Positions 14,457 to 23,553 are shown, counted from the stretch's first letter. The stretch: 41,128 bases of DNA from JAEUIA01 sp034440255 (GCA_034440255.1 JAWXBU010000069.1:1-41128); one strand, 5' to 3'. Numbers and translations: made by a program. The notes: a model not told the origin generated them from the sequence alone.

Positions 14457-16588
14457 CGCGGAGTCTCGCTATCCAGTTGCGCTTCACGGTACGACGCCAG
14501 GCGTTTGGCGATGCGGAGTGCGAGAGCCGTCTCGTTGGCGTCGCGTGCCCGTTGCTCGGCGAATTCGGCCGTGGTCACGGCAGATTCGAAGCTACCGTTC
14601 GCCGCGAATGCGGCGGCGAGCACGTCGAGGTACAGCGCGCGCTCGTTGTTGCCCGCGTTCACGGCGGAATGAGCGAGCGTCAGAGCCTCGGCCGGCCGTC
14701 GCAACGCCGGATCGCGCGCGGTTGCGAGCAGCCAAGCGAGATCCGCTCCGGCGAGAGGCCAGTTCGGGCGTGCCGCGAGTGCCACACGTAGGTCCGCGAT
14801 CGCGCCGCTCGAATCGCCGTCTCCCGCTCTCAATTTCGCGCGCAACTGCGACGCTTGCGCGCTCGCCGCGTCGAACTTCAAGGCGTGGTCCAAGTGGGCG
14901 CGCGCCTCGTCGCGTCGACCCTGCGCCATGCACGCCGCGGCCAGATCGACGCGCGCTCGCGGATCGTCCGGAGCGAGGTCGACGGCGCGGCGAAATTCCG
15001 CCTCGGATCCGACGATGTCGCCGTGACGATCGAGATGTTCGCCGAGAGCCAGTCGCGTGCGTGCGTCGTCCGGCGCGAGTTCGACGGCGCGAGCGAGCAC
15101 GGTTCCGGCCGCGTCGAAGGCGCCGCGCTTGGACATGAGAGTCCCGAGATCGGCGAGGACGCCCGCGTCGTTCGGGCGCAACTGCGCGGCGCGTTTCAAC
15201 TCGCGCTCCGCGTCGGCGCTGCGTCCGATGCGCATCAACGCGCGTCCGTAGTTGCGCCGCGCATCAGGATCGTGTGGCTCGATCGCGACGGCCCGCTCGA
15301 GTTCCACGAGGCCTTCCTCGGTGCGCCCCTTTTCGAACAGGCTCCACCCGAGCAAATTGCGCGCGACGTAGTTTTCGGAATCGACGGCCAGCGCGCGTCG
15401 CGCGAGCGTCTCCGAATCTTTCCACGCCTCGACTCGTTCGCGCGCCATCGCCGCGAGCGCGAGCACCGTGATGACTGCCGCGAGTTGTTTCACGCGCCGT
15501 TCACGCACGATCTCGTCGAGCACGAAGACGATCGCGAGGGACAACCCGATCAGCGGGAAATACGCGTAGCGATCCGCGTGAGCCTGTCCGCCGACTTGCA
15601 CCAACCCGAGCACGGGGACCAATGTGCCGGCGAACGAACACCAACCGAAAGCAATTTGCGGCCGCTGCGCGCGCGTCGCGAAGGCCACCAGGCTCGCGAT
15701 GAGCACGAGCGCCGCTCCGAAGACGACGTCGATCGAGCGGGTCGACGCGAGCGGGTAGAAGAACGACAAGTCGCTCGGCCAGACGATCTTCGTCGCGTAC
15801 CAACCGATGCCGGCGACAGCGTTCTCAACGCGCGCGGCGAGCGTCATGTCGGCGAGCCCCTGCACGGCTCCGCCGGCACTCTGCGCCTTCAACGTGATCC
15901 AACACGAAAGGGCTGCGAGTGCGAACAACGGCGTTTTTTCCAGCACCAACGAGCCCCAACCGCGCTTCGTGCGAGCGAGCGGCCAGGCGTCCATCAAGAG
16001 CAACACGAACGGCAAGGTCACGAGCATCGGCTTCGACATCAGCGAACACGCGAACAGCACCGACGCTGCGACGTAGGCGAACTTCGAACCGCAACAGGCA
16101 TGACGCATCCACGCGGCGATCGAGAGGAACCCGAACAAGGTCGCGAGCAAGTCCTTGCGCTCGACGATCCACGCGACGGATTCGACGTGCAATGGATGCA
16201 CGGCGAAGACGGCGGCGACGACGCAGGAGGCACCGCTGCGGCCTGTCGCGCGCGCGAGGATCCAGACGAGCAACACGCTGTTCGTCGCGTGGAGCAGCAC
16301 GTTCAGCGCGTGATGTCCCGCGGGCTTCGAGCCGAACAACTCGACGTCGATCATGTGCGAGATCCACGTCAGGGGATGCCAATTCGCCGCATGAAACGTC
16401 GTGAACGCCCAGCGCACGTTGGCGAGTGACCAACCCGTGTTCACGTGCTCGTTGTCGGCCAGGTAGACCGCCGTGTCGATCGCGACGAACTCGTGCGCGA
16501 GGACACCCCAGTACGTCCAGGCGACGAGGATCGCGAGGACGAGCGCAGCCACGGCGAGCGGGCGGTTTCCGATGCTCTTCTCGGTCAT
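14453..16588 (-). CDS. Membrane protein with C-terminal TPR repeats (TMTC/PMT-like)
   Basis: A 711-residue protein. Residues ~1-390 hold about ten membrane helices with the GT-C-like features of bacterial TMTC relatives: D in the first loop (FVAIDTAVYLADNEHV), WHPLTWISHMIDVELFGSKP, AGHHALNVLLHATNSVLLVW and FAVHPLHVESVAWIVERKD. Residues ~400-700 are about eight TPR units (for example NYVARNLLGWSLFEKGRTEE, DPDARRNYGRALMRIGRSAD). The TMTC family transfers mannose in eukaryotes; bacterial members are often only annotated as TPR proteins, so glycosyltransfer is inference. It is co-translated with the downstream amidohydrolase. Confidence 0.75.
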   Translation of the reverse strand: MTEKSIGNRPLAVAALVLAILVAWTYWGVLAHEFVAIDTAVYLADNEHVNTGWSLANVRWAFTTFHAANWHPLTWISHMIDVELFGSKPAGHHALNVLLHATNSVLLVWILARATGRSGASCVVAAVFAVHPLHVESVAWIVERKDLLATLFGFLSIAAWMRHACCGSKFAYVAASVLFACSLMSKPMLVTLPFVLLLMDAWPLARTKRGWGSLVLEKTPLFALAALSCWITLKAQSAGGAVQGLADMTLAARVENAVAGIGWYATKIVWPSDLSFFYPLASTRSIDVVFGAALVLIASLVAFATRAQRPQIAFGWCSFAGTLVPVLGLVQVGGQAHADRYAYFPLIGLSLAIVFVLDEIVRERRVKQLAAVITVLALAAMARERVEAWKDSETLARRALAVDSENYVARNLLGWSLFEKGRTEEGLVELERAVAIEPHDPDARRNYGRALMRIGRSADAERELKRAAQLRPNDAGVLADLGTLMSKRGAFDAAGTVLARAVELAPDDARTRLALGEHLDRHGDIVGSEAEFRRAVDLAPDDPRARVDLAAACMAQGRRDEARAHLDHALKFDAASAQASQLRAKLRAGDGDSSGAIADLRVALAARPNWPLAGADLAWLLATARDPALRRPAEALTLAHSAVNAGNNERALYLDVLAAAFAANGSFESAVTTAEFAEQRARDANETALALRIAKRLASYREAQLDSETPR

Positions 16589-16640
16589 GCGGCACAGATC
16601 CTATGGCTTCGAGGTGCCGACGACACGGAGCTCGATCGCG

Positions 16641-16757
16641 GTGAATGCGGAGAAGTTGTCCGCCCTCGTCCCGGTTCTCCTCGTGACGGGCGGAATCGCC
16701 GGCGTCGGCATCTTTTTCAATCCGCGAGCCAGCGCCGCGATCGTGATCGGCGCGTGA
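16641..16757 (+). CDS. Possible 38-residue single-span membrane peptide
   Basis: GTG-started ORF encoding a short protein whose core ALVPVLLVTGGIAGVGIFFN is a clean hydrophobic helix, ended by a polar NPRAS and a hydrophobic tail. A GGAG lies ~10 bases before the GTG. It occupies the otherwise empty 337-base gap between two divergent genes. Such tiny hydrophobic ORFs can arise by chance, and I do not recognise a family. Confidence 0.3.
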   Translation: MNAEKLSALVPVLLVTGGIAGVGIFFNPRASAAIVIGA

Positions 16758-16925
16758 GAACGAGCCTGTTTTCGTGCACGAAGACTGCACGGAAGGGCAG
16801 CGACGAACTCAATCAGAACCTTCGGTTCGGATGTACGGCGCGTGCGCTTTCGTGGCGCCGGAGTATCCTCCGCGCTGCGCCCGTCTCGATCCGAGCCCAC
16901 TCGCTTCAGGTCCTGGCCCGCACCT

Positions 16926-18731
16926 ATGTCGACTCATGACGAATTGCAGAGCTTTTTGGCGCAACTGAGCGCGCACTCCTATCGACTTCGCTTTCGACGC
17001 GCCGAGTGGGTCGAAGTGTTCGTCGCCAACGCCTCCGACAACTGGATCGGTCGCGGCATCGATCGGCGCAGTGCGCTGCGCGACGCGTGCCGGCAGATGT
17101 TTCCCTCCGAAGCGGCGCGCAAGCTGCTCTCTGTGCCGAGGACGAGCACGGCCACGCCGGTCGCGATTCCGATCGCCGCACCCAGCTCGGCCGTCGCGGC
17201 GCCGACGGTTGTGCACGCGACACCGCAGTTCGCTTTTCCGCCGCGCGTCGAACACCCGCCGGCGCGCATCGTCGATCCTGCTGATCTCGCGCTCGTGCTC
17301 GAAGAGCTCTCGCAGATCGACGCCGACATCGTGTTCAACCTGTCGTCGATCTCGCGCTGGTCGCCGCTTCGTCAGCGACTGAAGGTCACGGCTTGGATCA
17401 GTCGTGCACGCGGCTTGGAGGAGCGCGTTTTCGGCAACTACGAGGCGCACGCGCGCGTCTCCACGATCGCGAAGAACCTCGCGCAGTTGATGAAAATCGC
17501 ATGGCCGGGCCAGGTTGCGGCGCTGCAACTGGACTCGCTGCCGGAGAGCTGCAACTTGAGGGTCGAAGGTCGGCCGTGGCGGCCGTCGTACACGTGGATG
17601 GATCTCGCCGACGATTGCGAAGCCTCGATCTCGTTCTTGAACGATTCCGCCGAGTTGCGGCGCGAGGACGAAGAGGGTTGGTACGACGCCGCGCAACTCG
17701 ATCCGGTGGCGAGCGATGCTGATCAGCGTCTCGCGATCATTCGCAAGAAGCTCGAGGAGTGGACCGGGCCGATTCCGTTCCTCGAAGTCGTCGGCGATCT
17801 ACGCGCGATCGACGGAGAAGCTTCCAAGATGGAGCGCGCCGCCCTCGAGCTCGCCGCGCCGAAGCTCGTCGTCCTGGCGAAAGAGTTGCGCTGGTTGCGC
17901 GGCTCGGACTTGCTCGGTTGGGGCGAGTGCATGGGTCGCCTGCGCTGGATCGCGCATCGCCATCGCAATGAACACGACAGCGTCGGCACGCTCGCGACGG
18001 TGCTCGATCCCGAGCACGCGCCGCGCGGATCGTGGGCGCGCGAGAACAACGTCGACGCGCAGAAAACGCAGCAAAAGAAGGAGAAAAACCGGCTCCTGAA
18101 GGTGCTCGACGACACCAAGAAAGGTGTCGAACTCGAGGGTTGGTTGGCACAGGCGCTGAGCCTCGGCGACGTGTTGCCGAATCCCAAGTTGCTCGAAGAG
18201 CTGCGGAAGCGCTGCGACGACTTCCTCGAGATCGGCGAGAGCCCCGCGAGTTTCGAGCGCAATCAGCGCGCGCGGTGGTCGTGGCTGCGAGCGCAACTTT
18301 CCGGCACGACGGCAGCCCAGGCCGCCGTCGACGCACTGGAAAACTCTTCAGCGATCGATGTAGAAGCACCGCCCGTCCCTGTGATGGTCGACGCAGGCCT
18401 CGAGCGCCTGCGCGTGAAAACGCGCGGAAAACGCGCCCTTTACGTGTCGAATCGCAACGACCCCGATCTCGACGAGGTCCTGAAACGCACGTTCGAGTTC
18501 AGCGATTTGCGACGCGTCGTCCTGAGTCCGAACCGCGTCGATTCGGCGTCGGAAAGCATCAAACGCGGTGGCGTCGATCTCGTGCTCGCTGCGACGGGAT
18601 TCCTGCCGCACAAGGCCGACAGCGTCTTGAAGTCGGCGTGTGTCGCCGCCGATGTGTTGTACGTGCGCGTCGACCGCGGTCGCCCGCAGGCGTGCCAACG
18701 TCACTTGATGCGCGAGCTCGGTGTGAACTGA
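16926..18731 (+). CDS. Large unknown protein with DUF2325-like C-terminal domain
   Basis: A 601-residue soluble protein. Residues 1-65 form a small domain (SYRLRFRRAEWVEVFVANAS ... RRSALRDACRQMFPSEAAR). An Ala/Pro-rich linker follows, then a helical middle (~110-480) with a strongly charged coiled-coil-like stretch near residue 380 (NNVDAQKTQQKKEKNRLLKV). The last ~110 residues (GKRALYVSNRNDPDLDEVLK ... GGVDLVLAATGFLPHKADSV ... ADVLYVRVDRGRPQACQRHL) have the Rossmann-like pattern of DUF2325. That domain lies at the C-terminus of diverse bacterial proteins of unknown function. The ATG at 16926 is the first start that gives a sensible N-terminus. It ends 15 bases from the convergent sigma-54 activator. 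No function is proposed. Confidence 0.7.
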   Translation: MSTHDELQSFLAQLSAHSYRLRFRRAEWVEVFVANASDNWIGRGIDRRSALRDACRQMFPSEAARKLLSVPRTSTATPVAIPIAAPSSAVAAPTVVHATPQFAFPPRVEHPPARIVDPADLALVLEELSQIDADIVFNLSSISRWSPLRQRLKVTAWISRARGLEERVFGNYEAHARVSTIAKNLAQLMKIAWPGQVAALQLDSLPESCNLRVEGRPWRPSYTWMDLADDCEASISFLNDSAELRREDEEGWYDAAQLDPVASDADQRLAIIRKKLEEWTGPIPFLEVVGDLRAIDGEASKMERAALELAAPKLVVLAKELRWLRGSDLLGWGECMGRLRWIAHRHRNEHDSVGTLATVLDPEHAPRGSWARENNVDAQKTQQKKEKNRLLKVLDDTKKGVELEGWLAQALSLGDVLPNPKLLEELRKRCDDFLEIGESPASFERNQRARWSWLRAQLSGTTAAQAAVDALENSSAIDVEAPPVPVMVDAGLERLRVKTRGKRALYVSNRNDPDLDEVLKRTFEFSDLRRVVLSPNRVDSASESIKRGGVDLVLAATGFLPHKADSVLKSACVAADVLYVRVDRGRPQACQRHLMRELGVN

Positions 18732-18746
18732 AACTCGACGCGTCGA

Positions 18747-20195
18747 CTACGAATCGCTCTCCGGCGTTCGGAAGTCTTCCTTGCGCAACCCGTGACGCTT
18801 CATCTTGTCGAAGAGCGAGCGCGGTTCGATCCCGGCTCGACGCGCGGTTTCGTTGATTTTCCCAGCCGTTTCGGCCAGGAGCGCGCGCAAGTAGGCCCTC
18901 TCGAATTCGACGAGCATCGACTCGCGCGCGTCGCGCCACGGCTGATTCAAGACGTGCGCGGGAAGCTGCCTCGTCGTGGTCGCGTTCGCCTCTGGGCGCG
19001 GAATTTCGTCGGCTGAACCCGTGGATCCGCGCACGGACGCAGGCAGGTCCTCGACCCGGATCTTGTCGCCCGTCACGAGCAGCATCGCGCGTTCGATGAT
19101 GTTGACGAGTTCGCGCACGTTCCCCGGCCACGGATAGTTCGCTAGCGCGGCCAGAGCTTCCGGCGTGGCCCCCGTGACGTTTCGGCGGATGTGACCGCGG
19201 AAGTACTCGAGGTAGCTGTCGACGAGCACCGCGATGTCCTCACGCCGCTCGCGCAGCGGGGGAATCGAGAGCGTCACGACCGACAAGCGATAGAACAGAT
19301 CGGGCCTGAAGAGCTTGCTCGCGACGTCATCGGCGATGTCGCGATTCGTCGCGGCCATGATGCGGACGTCGATGCTGATCGCTTGCTCACCGCCCAAGCG
19401 CTGGATCTCGCGGCGCTGCAACACATGCAGCAATTTCACTTGGAGGTGCTGCGGCAGCTCGCCGATCTCGTCGAGGAACACGACGCCCTTGTGCGCCAAC
19501 TCGAACGAACCGCGGCGCGAGCGCGTCGCACCGGTGAAAGCGCCTTCCTCGTGACCGAACAGCTCGCTTTCGAGCAGTGTTTCGGCCAAAGCGCCGCAGT
19601 TGACGGCGATGAACGGCCCGCCCGCGCGCGGACTTTCGGCGTGAATCGCGCGCGCCAAGTGCTCCTTGCCGACTCCGGTTTCACCGAGGATCAAAAGCGA
19701 TGTGTCCGACGCGACCACACGGTGCACGAGGCCCATGAAAGCCTTCATCGCTGGACTCGACGTGATGAAATCGTCGAGCCGCGGATCCGGAAGCGCGCGT
19801 TTCGCGACCAGCGAACCCGTGGTCTCGACGCGTCGTCGCGAGAGGATCGCCGACACGACGTCGCGCAACGCGTGACTCGACAGCGCTTCGTCGAGGACGG
19901 TGAAGGCCCCTGCCGCCAGCAGTTGCGCGCGGTCCTCGGCATTGCCCTTCTTGTCGATGACGACGATCTCGGGTGAATCGGGCAGACCGCGCAGCGACGA
20001 AATCGTCTCCGTCACCGGCGCCGGCACGAGCGCGCGAGAGACCACCAACATGTCGGCCGAAGTCTTCGCGAGCTGTGACCAGAGCTCGTCCCGGTTTTCC
20101 ACATTCTCCACAAGGATGTCGGCTTGCGAGAGCGTGCGTCGAATGCGCGCGCGCAAGCGAGTGTCGGACAGGGCGAGGAGGACGTGACCGAGCAT
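18747..20195 (-). CDS. Sigma-54-dependent activator with degenerate receiver domain
   Basis: A 482-residue transcriptional activator of the NtrC family. Residues 1-120 have a receiver fold, but the phosphoacceptor region reads ADMLVVSRALV (Ser where Asp is expected) and the conserved Lys is missing (AFTVLDEALSS), so it is a pseudo-receiver. The AAA+ domain (~140-375) is intact: Walker A GETGVGKEHLARAIH, sigma-54 contact loop GAFTGA, Walker B GVVFLDEIGEL, and arginine-finger region FRPDLFYRLSVV. The C-terminus has a Fis-type helix-turn-helix (NETARRAGIEPRSLFDKMKR). It should bind an upstream site and hydrolyse ATP to open sigma-54 promoters, under a signal other than phosphorylation. A cluster of TCGGAGGT half-sites begins a few bases before its start codon, and the kamA operon lies divergently beyond it. 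Confidence 0.88.
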   Translation of the reverse strand: MLGHVLLALSDTRLRARIRRTLSQADILVENVENRDELWSQLAKTSADMLVVSRALVPAPVTETISSLRGLPDSPEIVVIDKKGNAEDRAQLLAAGAFTVLDEALSSHALRDVVSAILSRRRVETTGSLVAKRALPDPRLDDFITSSPAMKAFMGLVHRVVASDTSLLILGETGVGKEHLARAIHAESPRAGGPFIAVNCGALAETLLESELFGHEEGAFTGATRSRRGSFELAHKGVVFLDEIGELPQHLQVKLLHVLQRREIQRLGGEQAISIDVRIMAATNRDIADDVASKLFRPDLFYRLSVVTLSIPPLRERREDIAVLVDSYLEYFRGHIRRNVTGATPEALAALANYPWPGNVRELVNIIERAMLLVTGDKIRVEDLPASVRGSTGSADEIPRPEANATTTRQLPAHVLNQPWRDARESMLVEFERAYLRALLAETAGKINETARRAGIEPRSLFDKMKRHGLRKEDFRTPESDS

Positions 20196-20201
20196 ATGGA
20201 T

Positions 20202-20277
20202 TCGGAGGTCAGACCTCCGACGTTTGGGTGTAATCGGAGGCTCTACCTCCGCGAGCGACAGGATGCCGAACCTCCGA
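20202..20277. promoter_or_regulatory. Array of TCGGAGGT half-sites, candidate operator
   Basis: Two inverted repeats lie 32 bp apart, a whole number of helical turns: TCGGAGGTC-A-GACCTCCGA (20202-20220, perfect) and CGGAGG-CTCTA-CCTCCG (20235-20251). A further half-site, ACCTCCGA, is at 20270-20277. The array lies directly upstream of the sigma-54 activator and faces the kamA operon. Activators of this class bind such paired sites. In RNA, the first repeat could also fold as a 7-bp hairpin next to the activator's start codon. Confidence 0.5.
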
Positions 20278-21062
20278 TCCTGTTCCAGCTCCGATTGCTC
20301 CGCCCGCGCAAGTCGACGACAACGCTAGTTCCGACATGGACTTAGGTCGATAGTGAGCGAACGAACCCAGAGAGGAATGAGCGTTGCCCTCCGGGCTACC
20401 GGACCTCGGCAGCATGACTCATCACCCACTCGTTGCGCCCTCTCTCTCGATCGATCGAGCTGATCACACTCCGCTCGCGACGGATGCAGATCGCCTGCGG
20501 AATCCACAGTCCGTCCACCGCTTCTCAAGACATTTTGAACAGCTTGTCCACACGCGCGTTGAGGTCGACGCGCGCCCACTTCGAGACGTCGAACGGGCGC
20601 GAACGGTTCCCTCGATCAAGACGCGCGACAGTCTCGAATCTCGAAGACGCGAGCGCTTCTCCACTTTCCGCGAGCTCGATCCGAAGTTAGAACTGCGCTC
20701 GTACTTCGCTCATGGCCTCGCGTCATCTCGCTCCATCGTTCGTCACCGCCGCCGACTCATCGTCGCGCGCGGATGGAACTTCGACGGCGAGCGAGAACGC
20801 CGATCCTTCCCCAGCTACGCCGTATCCAGCTTCGATGCGCGTCGTCGAGCTGACTTCGATTCGCGCGCGCTGCGCCCTGCCGCAGAGGATTCGACCGGAT
20901 TCCGATCCGGTCCCGCCAAGTACCACCGTCGCGCGAGCTCTGCTTCGCGCATTTTTCGGCGTCTCTCCCACGCCTCGTCACAGGATCGCGCCTATCGCGC
21001 GCGCTCGACGTTCGTCCCGTTCGCGGTTGAACGCTGACTGTCCTTACTGAGGACCATTCTCC
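20278..21062 (+). other. Long leader region upstream of kamA with hairpins
   Basis: No convincing gene is seen in these 785 bases; the open frames are Arg/Ser-rich and look like noise. Two RNA hairpins stand out on the plus strand: GACCGGAT-TCCG-ATCCGGTC at 20893-20912 (8-bp stem, 4-base loop), and GTCCT-TACTG-AGGAC at 21040-21054. The second would pair the GAGG that serves as ribosome-binding site for the ATG at 21063, so it could reduce translation of the aminomutase. Confidence 0.4.
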
Positions 21063-22544
21063 ATGCAATCCATCGTTCCGAATTCACTGCCTGCCTCTCT
21101 CATCACCGCTCCGACGCCGAAGAAGACGGGACGCGCGTTCTTCTACCCCGACGTCACGGACGAGCAGTGGAACGACTGGAAGTGGCAGTTCCGAAACCGC
21201 GTCACGACGCTCGACGAACTCGCGAAGTACCTGCCGCAGAGCGCCTCCGAGTGGGAGATGAAGCGCTCGGTGTTGAAGGACTTCCGCATGGGCATCACGC
21301 CCTACTACCTCGCGCTCGTCGATGCGGACGACAAGGACGATCCGATCCTGCGTCAGGTCGGACCGACCGTCGAGGAGTACGTGTACCGCGACCTCGGCGA
21401 AGAAGACCCGCTCGGCGAGGAGAATTACTCGCCCGTTCCCGGAATCACGCACCGCTACCCCGACCGCGTGTTGATGGTGATCAGCAACAGCTGCGCGATC
21501 TACTGCCGCTACTGCACGCGCAAGCGGATCATGTACGAGGACGCGGTCCCCGACATCGAGATCGACCGCATGGTCGAGTACATCGCGAAGACTCCGGCCG
21601 TGCGCGACGTCGTCGTTTCGGGCGGTGATCCGCTCACGTACGGTACGAAGAAGCTCGAGTCGATCCTCTCGAAGCTGCGCGCGATCCCGCACCTCGAGAT
21701 CATCCGCATCGGGAGCCGCGTGCCGGTGTCGTTGCCGCAGCGCATCGACGACGAGCTCGTCCAGATGCTCCAGAAGTATCACCCGCTCTGGATCAACGTG
21801 CACTTCAACCATCCGAGCGAGCTCACGCCCGATGCCGCCAAGGCTTGCGACAAGTTGCTGCGAGCCGGTATTCCGCTGAACAACCAGGCGGTGCTGTTGC
21901 GCGGCGTGAACGACAACCTGCCGACGATCAAAGGCCTCGTGCACGGATTGATGAAGATGCGCGTGCGACCTTACTACCTCTACCAGTGCGATCAGATCCG
22001 CGGCGGCGAACACTTCCGCACCTCGATCGCGAAGGGCATCGAGATCATGGAAGGTCTGCGCGGTCACACGAGCGGACTCGCGATCCCGCAGTACGTGATC
22101 GACGGTCCCGGCGGCGGCGGCAAGATCCCGGTCGGGCCCAACTACTTGTTGCACTACGACCCGAAGAAGAAGAAGGCAATCCTGCGCAACTACCAGGGCC
22201 GCATCTTCGAGTACTCGGAGCCGGCGGGTCGTTCAGCCTTGATGTCGAAGGCCAATCGTCTCGCGCGCGACGGCGAGGTGAAGCCGACGACGGGTCCGAA
22301 GGCGCGCTCCAACGGCACCAATGGTCACTCCAACGGCACCAATGGTCACTCCGACGGCACCAACGGTCATTCGAACGGCAATGGTCATTCGAACGGCGCG
22401 GACAAGTCGGATTCCACGCGCATCGCTGAGGACGGCACGCCGATCGTCGGCAAGAGCGGGTGGGTCCACCGCGGCCACTCGCGCGAAGAGCGCCTGAAGA
22501 ACGCGACTGAAAACACCGCTGAAAACACGGCGAAAAAGCAGTGA
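21063..22544 (+). CDS. kamA: Lysine 2,3-aminomutase, radical SAM/PLP enzyme
   Basis: A 493-residue enzyme that interconverts L-lysine and beta-lysine (3,6-diaminohexanoate). The 4Fe-4S/SAM cysteines are in CAIYCRYC, followed by TRKR, whose Arg matches the carboxylate-binding Arg of clostridial KamA. The lysine-specific aspartates are kept in YYLYQCDQIRGGEHF and QYVIDGPGGGGKIPVGPNY, and the same PGGGGK supplies the PLP lysine. This favours lysine over glutamate as substrate; correspondence to KamA D293, D330 and K337 is from memory. The catalytic part ends near residue 410. The remaining ~80 residues contain an Asn-Gly-Thr-Asn-Gly-His-Ser repeat and a Ser-rich, probably disordered tail not found in typical KamA. 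It is first in a five-gene operon; the next start is four bases after its stop. Confidence 0.92.
   Translation: MQSIVPNSLPASLITAPTPKKTGRAFFYPDVTDEQWNDWKWQFRNRVTTLDELAKYLPQSASEWEMKRSVLKDFRMGITPYYLALVDADDKDDPILRQVGPTVEEYVYRDLGEEDPLGEENYSPVPGITHRYPDRVLMVISNSCAIYCRYCTRKRIMYEDAVPDIEIDRMVEYIAKTPAVRDVVVSGGDPLTYGTKKLESILSKLRAIPHLEIIRIGSRVPVSLPQRIDDELVQMLQKYHPLWINVHFNHPSELTPDAAKACDKLLRAGIPLNNQAVLLRGVNDNLPTIKGLVHGLMKMRVRPYYLYQCDQIRGGEHFRTSIAKGIEIMEGLRGHTSGLAIPQYVIDGPGGGGKIPVGPNYLLHYDPKKKKAILRNYQGRIFEYSEPAGRSALMSKANRLARDGEVKPTTGPKARSNGTNGHSNGTNGHSDGTNGHSNGNGHSNGADKSDSTRIAEDGTPIVGKSGWVHRGHSREERLKNATENTAENTAKKQ
22308..22398 (+). repeat. 21-bp in-frame tandem repeats in kamA
   Basis: Three near-perfect copies of a 21-bp unit (TCCAACGGCACCAATGGTCAC type), then a shortened fourth, encode (S/N)-N-G-T-N-G-H repeats. 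The unit is a multiple of three, so changes in copy number would lengthen or shorten the tail without breaking the frame. Confidence 0.75.
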
Positions 22545-22548
22545 TGCG

Positions 22549-23544
22549 ATGCGGATCGGGATCGCGTTCGATCTGAAATCGGACTTCGTGTCCGATGCGA
22601 GCGCGCCTGAGGATGCGCTCGAGGAGTACGACTCGACGGCCACAGTCGACGCGATCGCGGGAGTCTTGACGGAGCTCGGCCACAGCGCCGAAAAGCTCGG
22701 CGGCGGGAAGCGCTTCGTCGAGCGCTTGTTGGCTTCGCCGCCGGATCTCGTGTTCAACATCGCCGAAGGCGCGGCAGGTTCGCGCTCGCGCGAGGCTCAC
22801 GTGCCGGCGGTGTGTGAGATGTTGAAGGTGCCGTGCACGCACTCGGATCCCTTGACGCTCGCCTTGACGCTCGACAAGGCGTTGGCGAAGCGCGTCGCGA
22901 GCTCGTACGGCGTCGCGACGCCGCGCTTCGTCGTCGTGGACTCCGTCGCAGACGTCGAGCGTGTCACGCTACCGTTCCCTCTGATCGCGAAGCCGATGTT
23001 CGAAGGCTCGAGCATGGGCATCCGTCGTCACTCGCGCGTCACCGATGTGACTGCTCTCTGGCGCGAAGTCGCGCGCATCGTCGACGACTACCACCAACCG
23101 GCGCTCGTCGAAGAATTCTGCACGGGGCCTGAGTTCACCGTGGGCGTGCTCGGCGAGGGCTCGAGCGCGCGTGCGATCGGTGTGATGGAGATCGTGCCGC
23201 GCCTCGCGCGTCCGACCGAGTTCGTCTACTCGCTCGAAGTGAAGCGCGATTGGGAGAACGAGGTCGAGTACCACGTGCCGCCGAAACGCGATGCGCTCGT
23301 CATCGCTGCGATCACCGAGTGCGCACTGTCCGCGCATCGTGCGCTCGGTTGTCGCGACGTTTCGCGCGTCGATGTTCGGCTCGATGCCGCTGGAACGCCT
23401 TGTTTTCTCGAAGTGAATCCGCTTCCGGGCCTGAATCCACGCACGGGCGACTTGTGCATTTTGTCGGGTCGCAGTGGGCTCACTTACTCCGGCTTGATCG
23501 AAGCCATCGTGCGCGGTGCGCTGGCGCGCAACGGTCTTGCGTAG
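22549..23544 (+). CDS. Ddl-like ATP-grasp ligase A of the kamA operon
   Basis: A 331-residue cytosolic ATP-dependent ligase. Features in order: MRIGIAFDLKSDF, PPDLVFNIAEGAAGSRSREA near residue 65 (the Ddl-type substrate loop), FPLIAKPMFEGSSMGIRRHS near 145 (ATP-grasp lysine and loop), PALVEEFCTGPEFTVGVLGE near 185, and the metal site VDVRLDAAGTPCFLEVNPLP-GLNPRTG near 285. The final motif is close to EVNTLPG of D-Ala-D-Ala ligases, so it probably joins two amino acids. Tight coupling to kamA suggests that beta-lysine or a product of it is one partner; that is inference. The start is the second ATG after the kamA stop; an ATG overlapping the stop is out of frame. Confidence 0.85.
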   Translation: MRIGIAFDLKSDFVSDASAPEDALEEYDSTATVDAIAGVLTELGHSAEKLGGGKRFVERLLASPPDLVFNIAEGAAGSRSREAHVPAVCEMLKVPCTHSDPLTLALTLDKALAKRVASSYGVATPRFVVVDSVADVERVTLPFPLIAKPMFEGSSMGIRRHSRVTDVTALWREVARIVDDYHQPALVEEFCTGPEFTVGVLGEGSSARAIGVMEIVPRLARPTEFVYSLEVKRDWENEVEYHVPPKRDALVIAAITECALSAHRALGCRDVSRVDVRLDAAGTPCFLEVNPLPGLNPRTGDLCILSGRSGLTYSGLIEAIVRGALARNGLA

Positions 23545-23553
23545 GGATCCTTG

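Noticed and set aside
20384..21037. 217-residue ORF in the gap before kamA
   Set aside because: Ser/Arg-rich composition, no domain-like pattern and a competing frame of similar length; treated as leader sequence.
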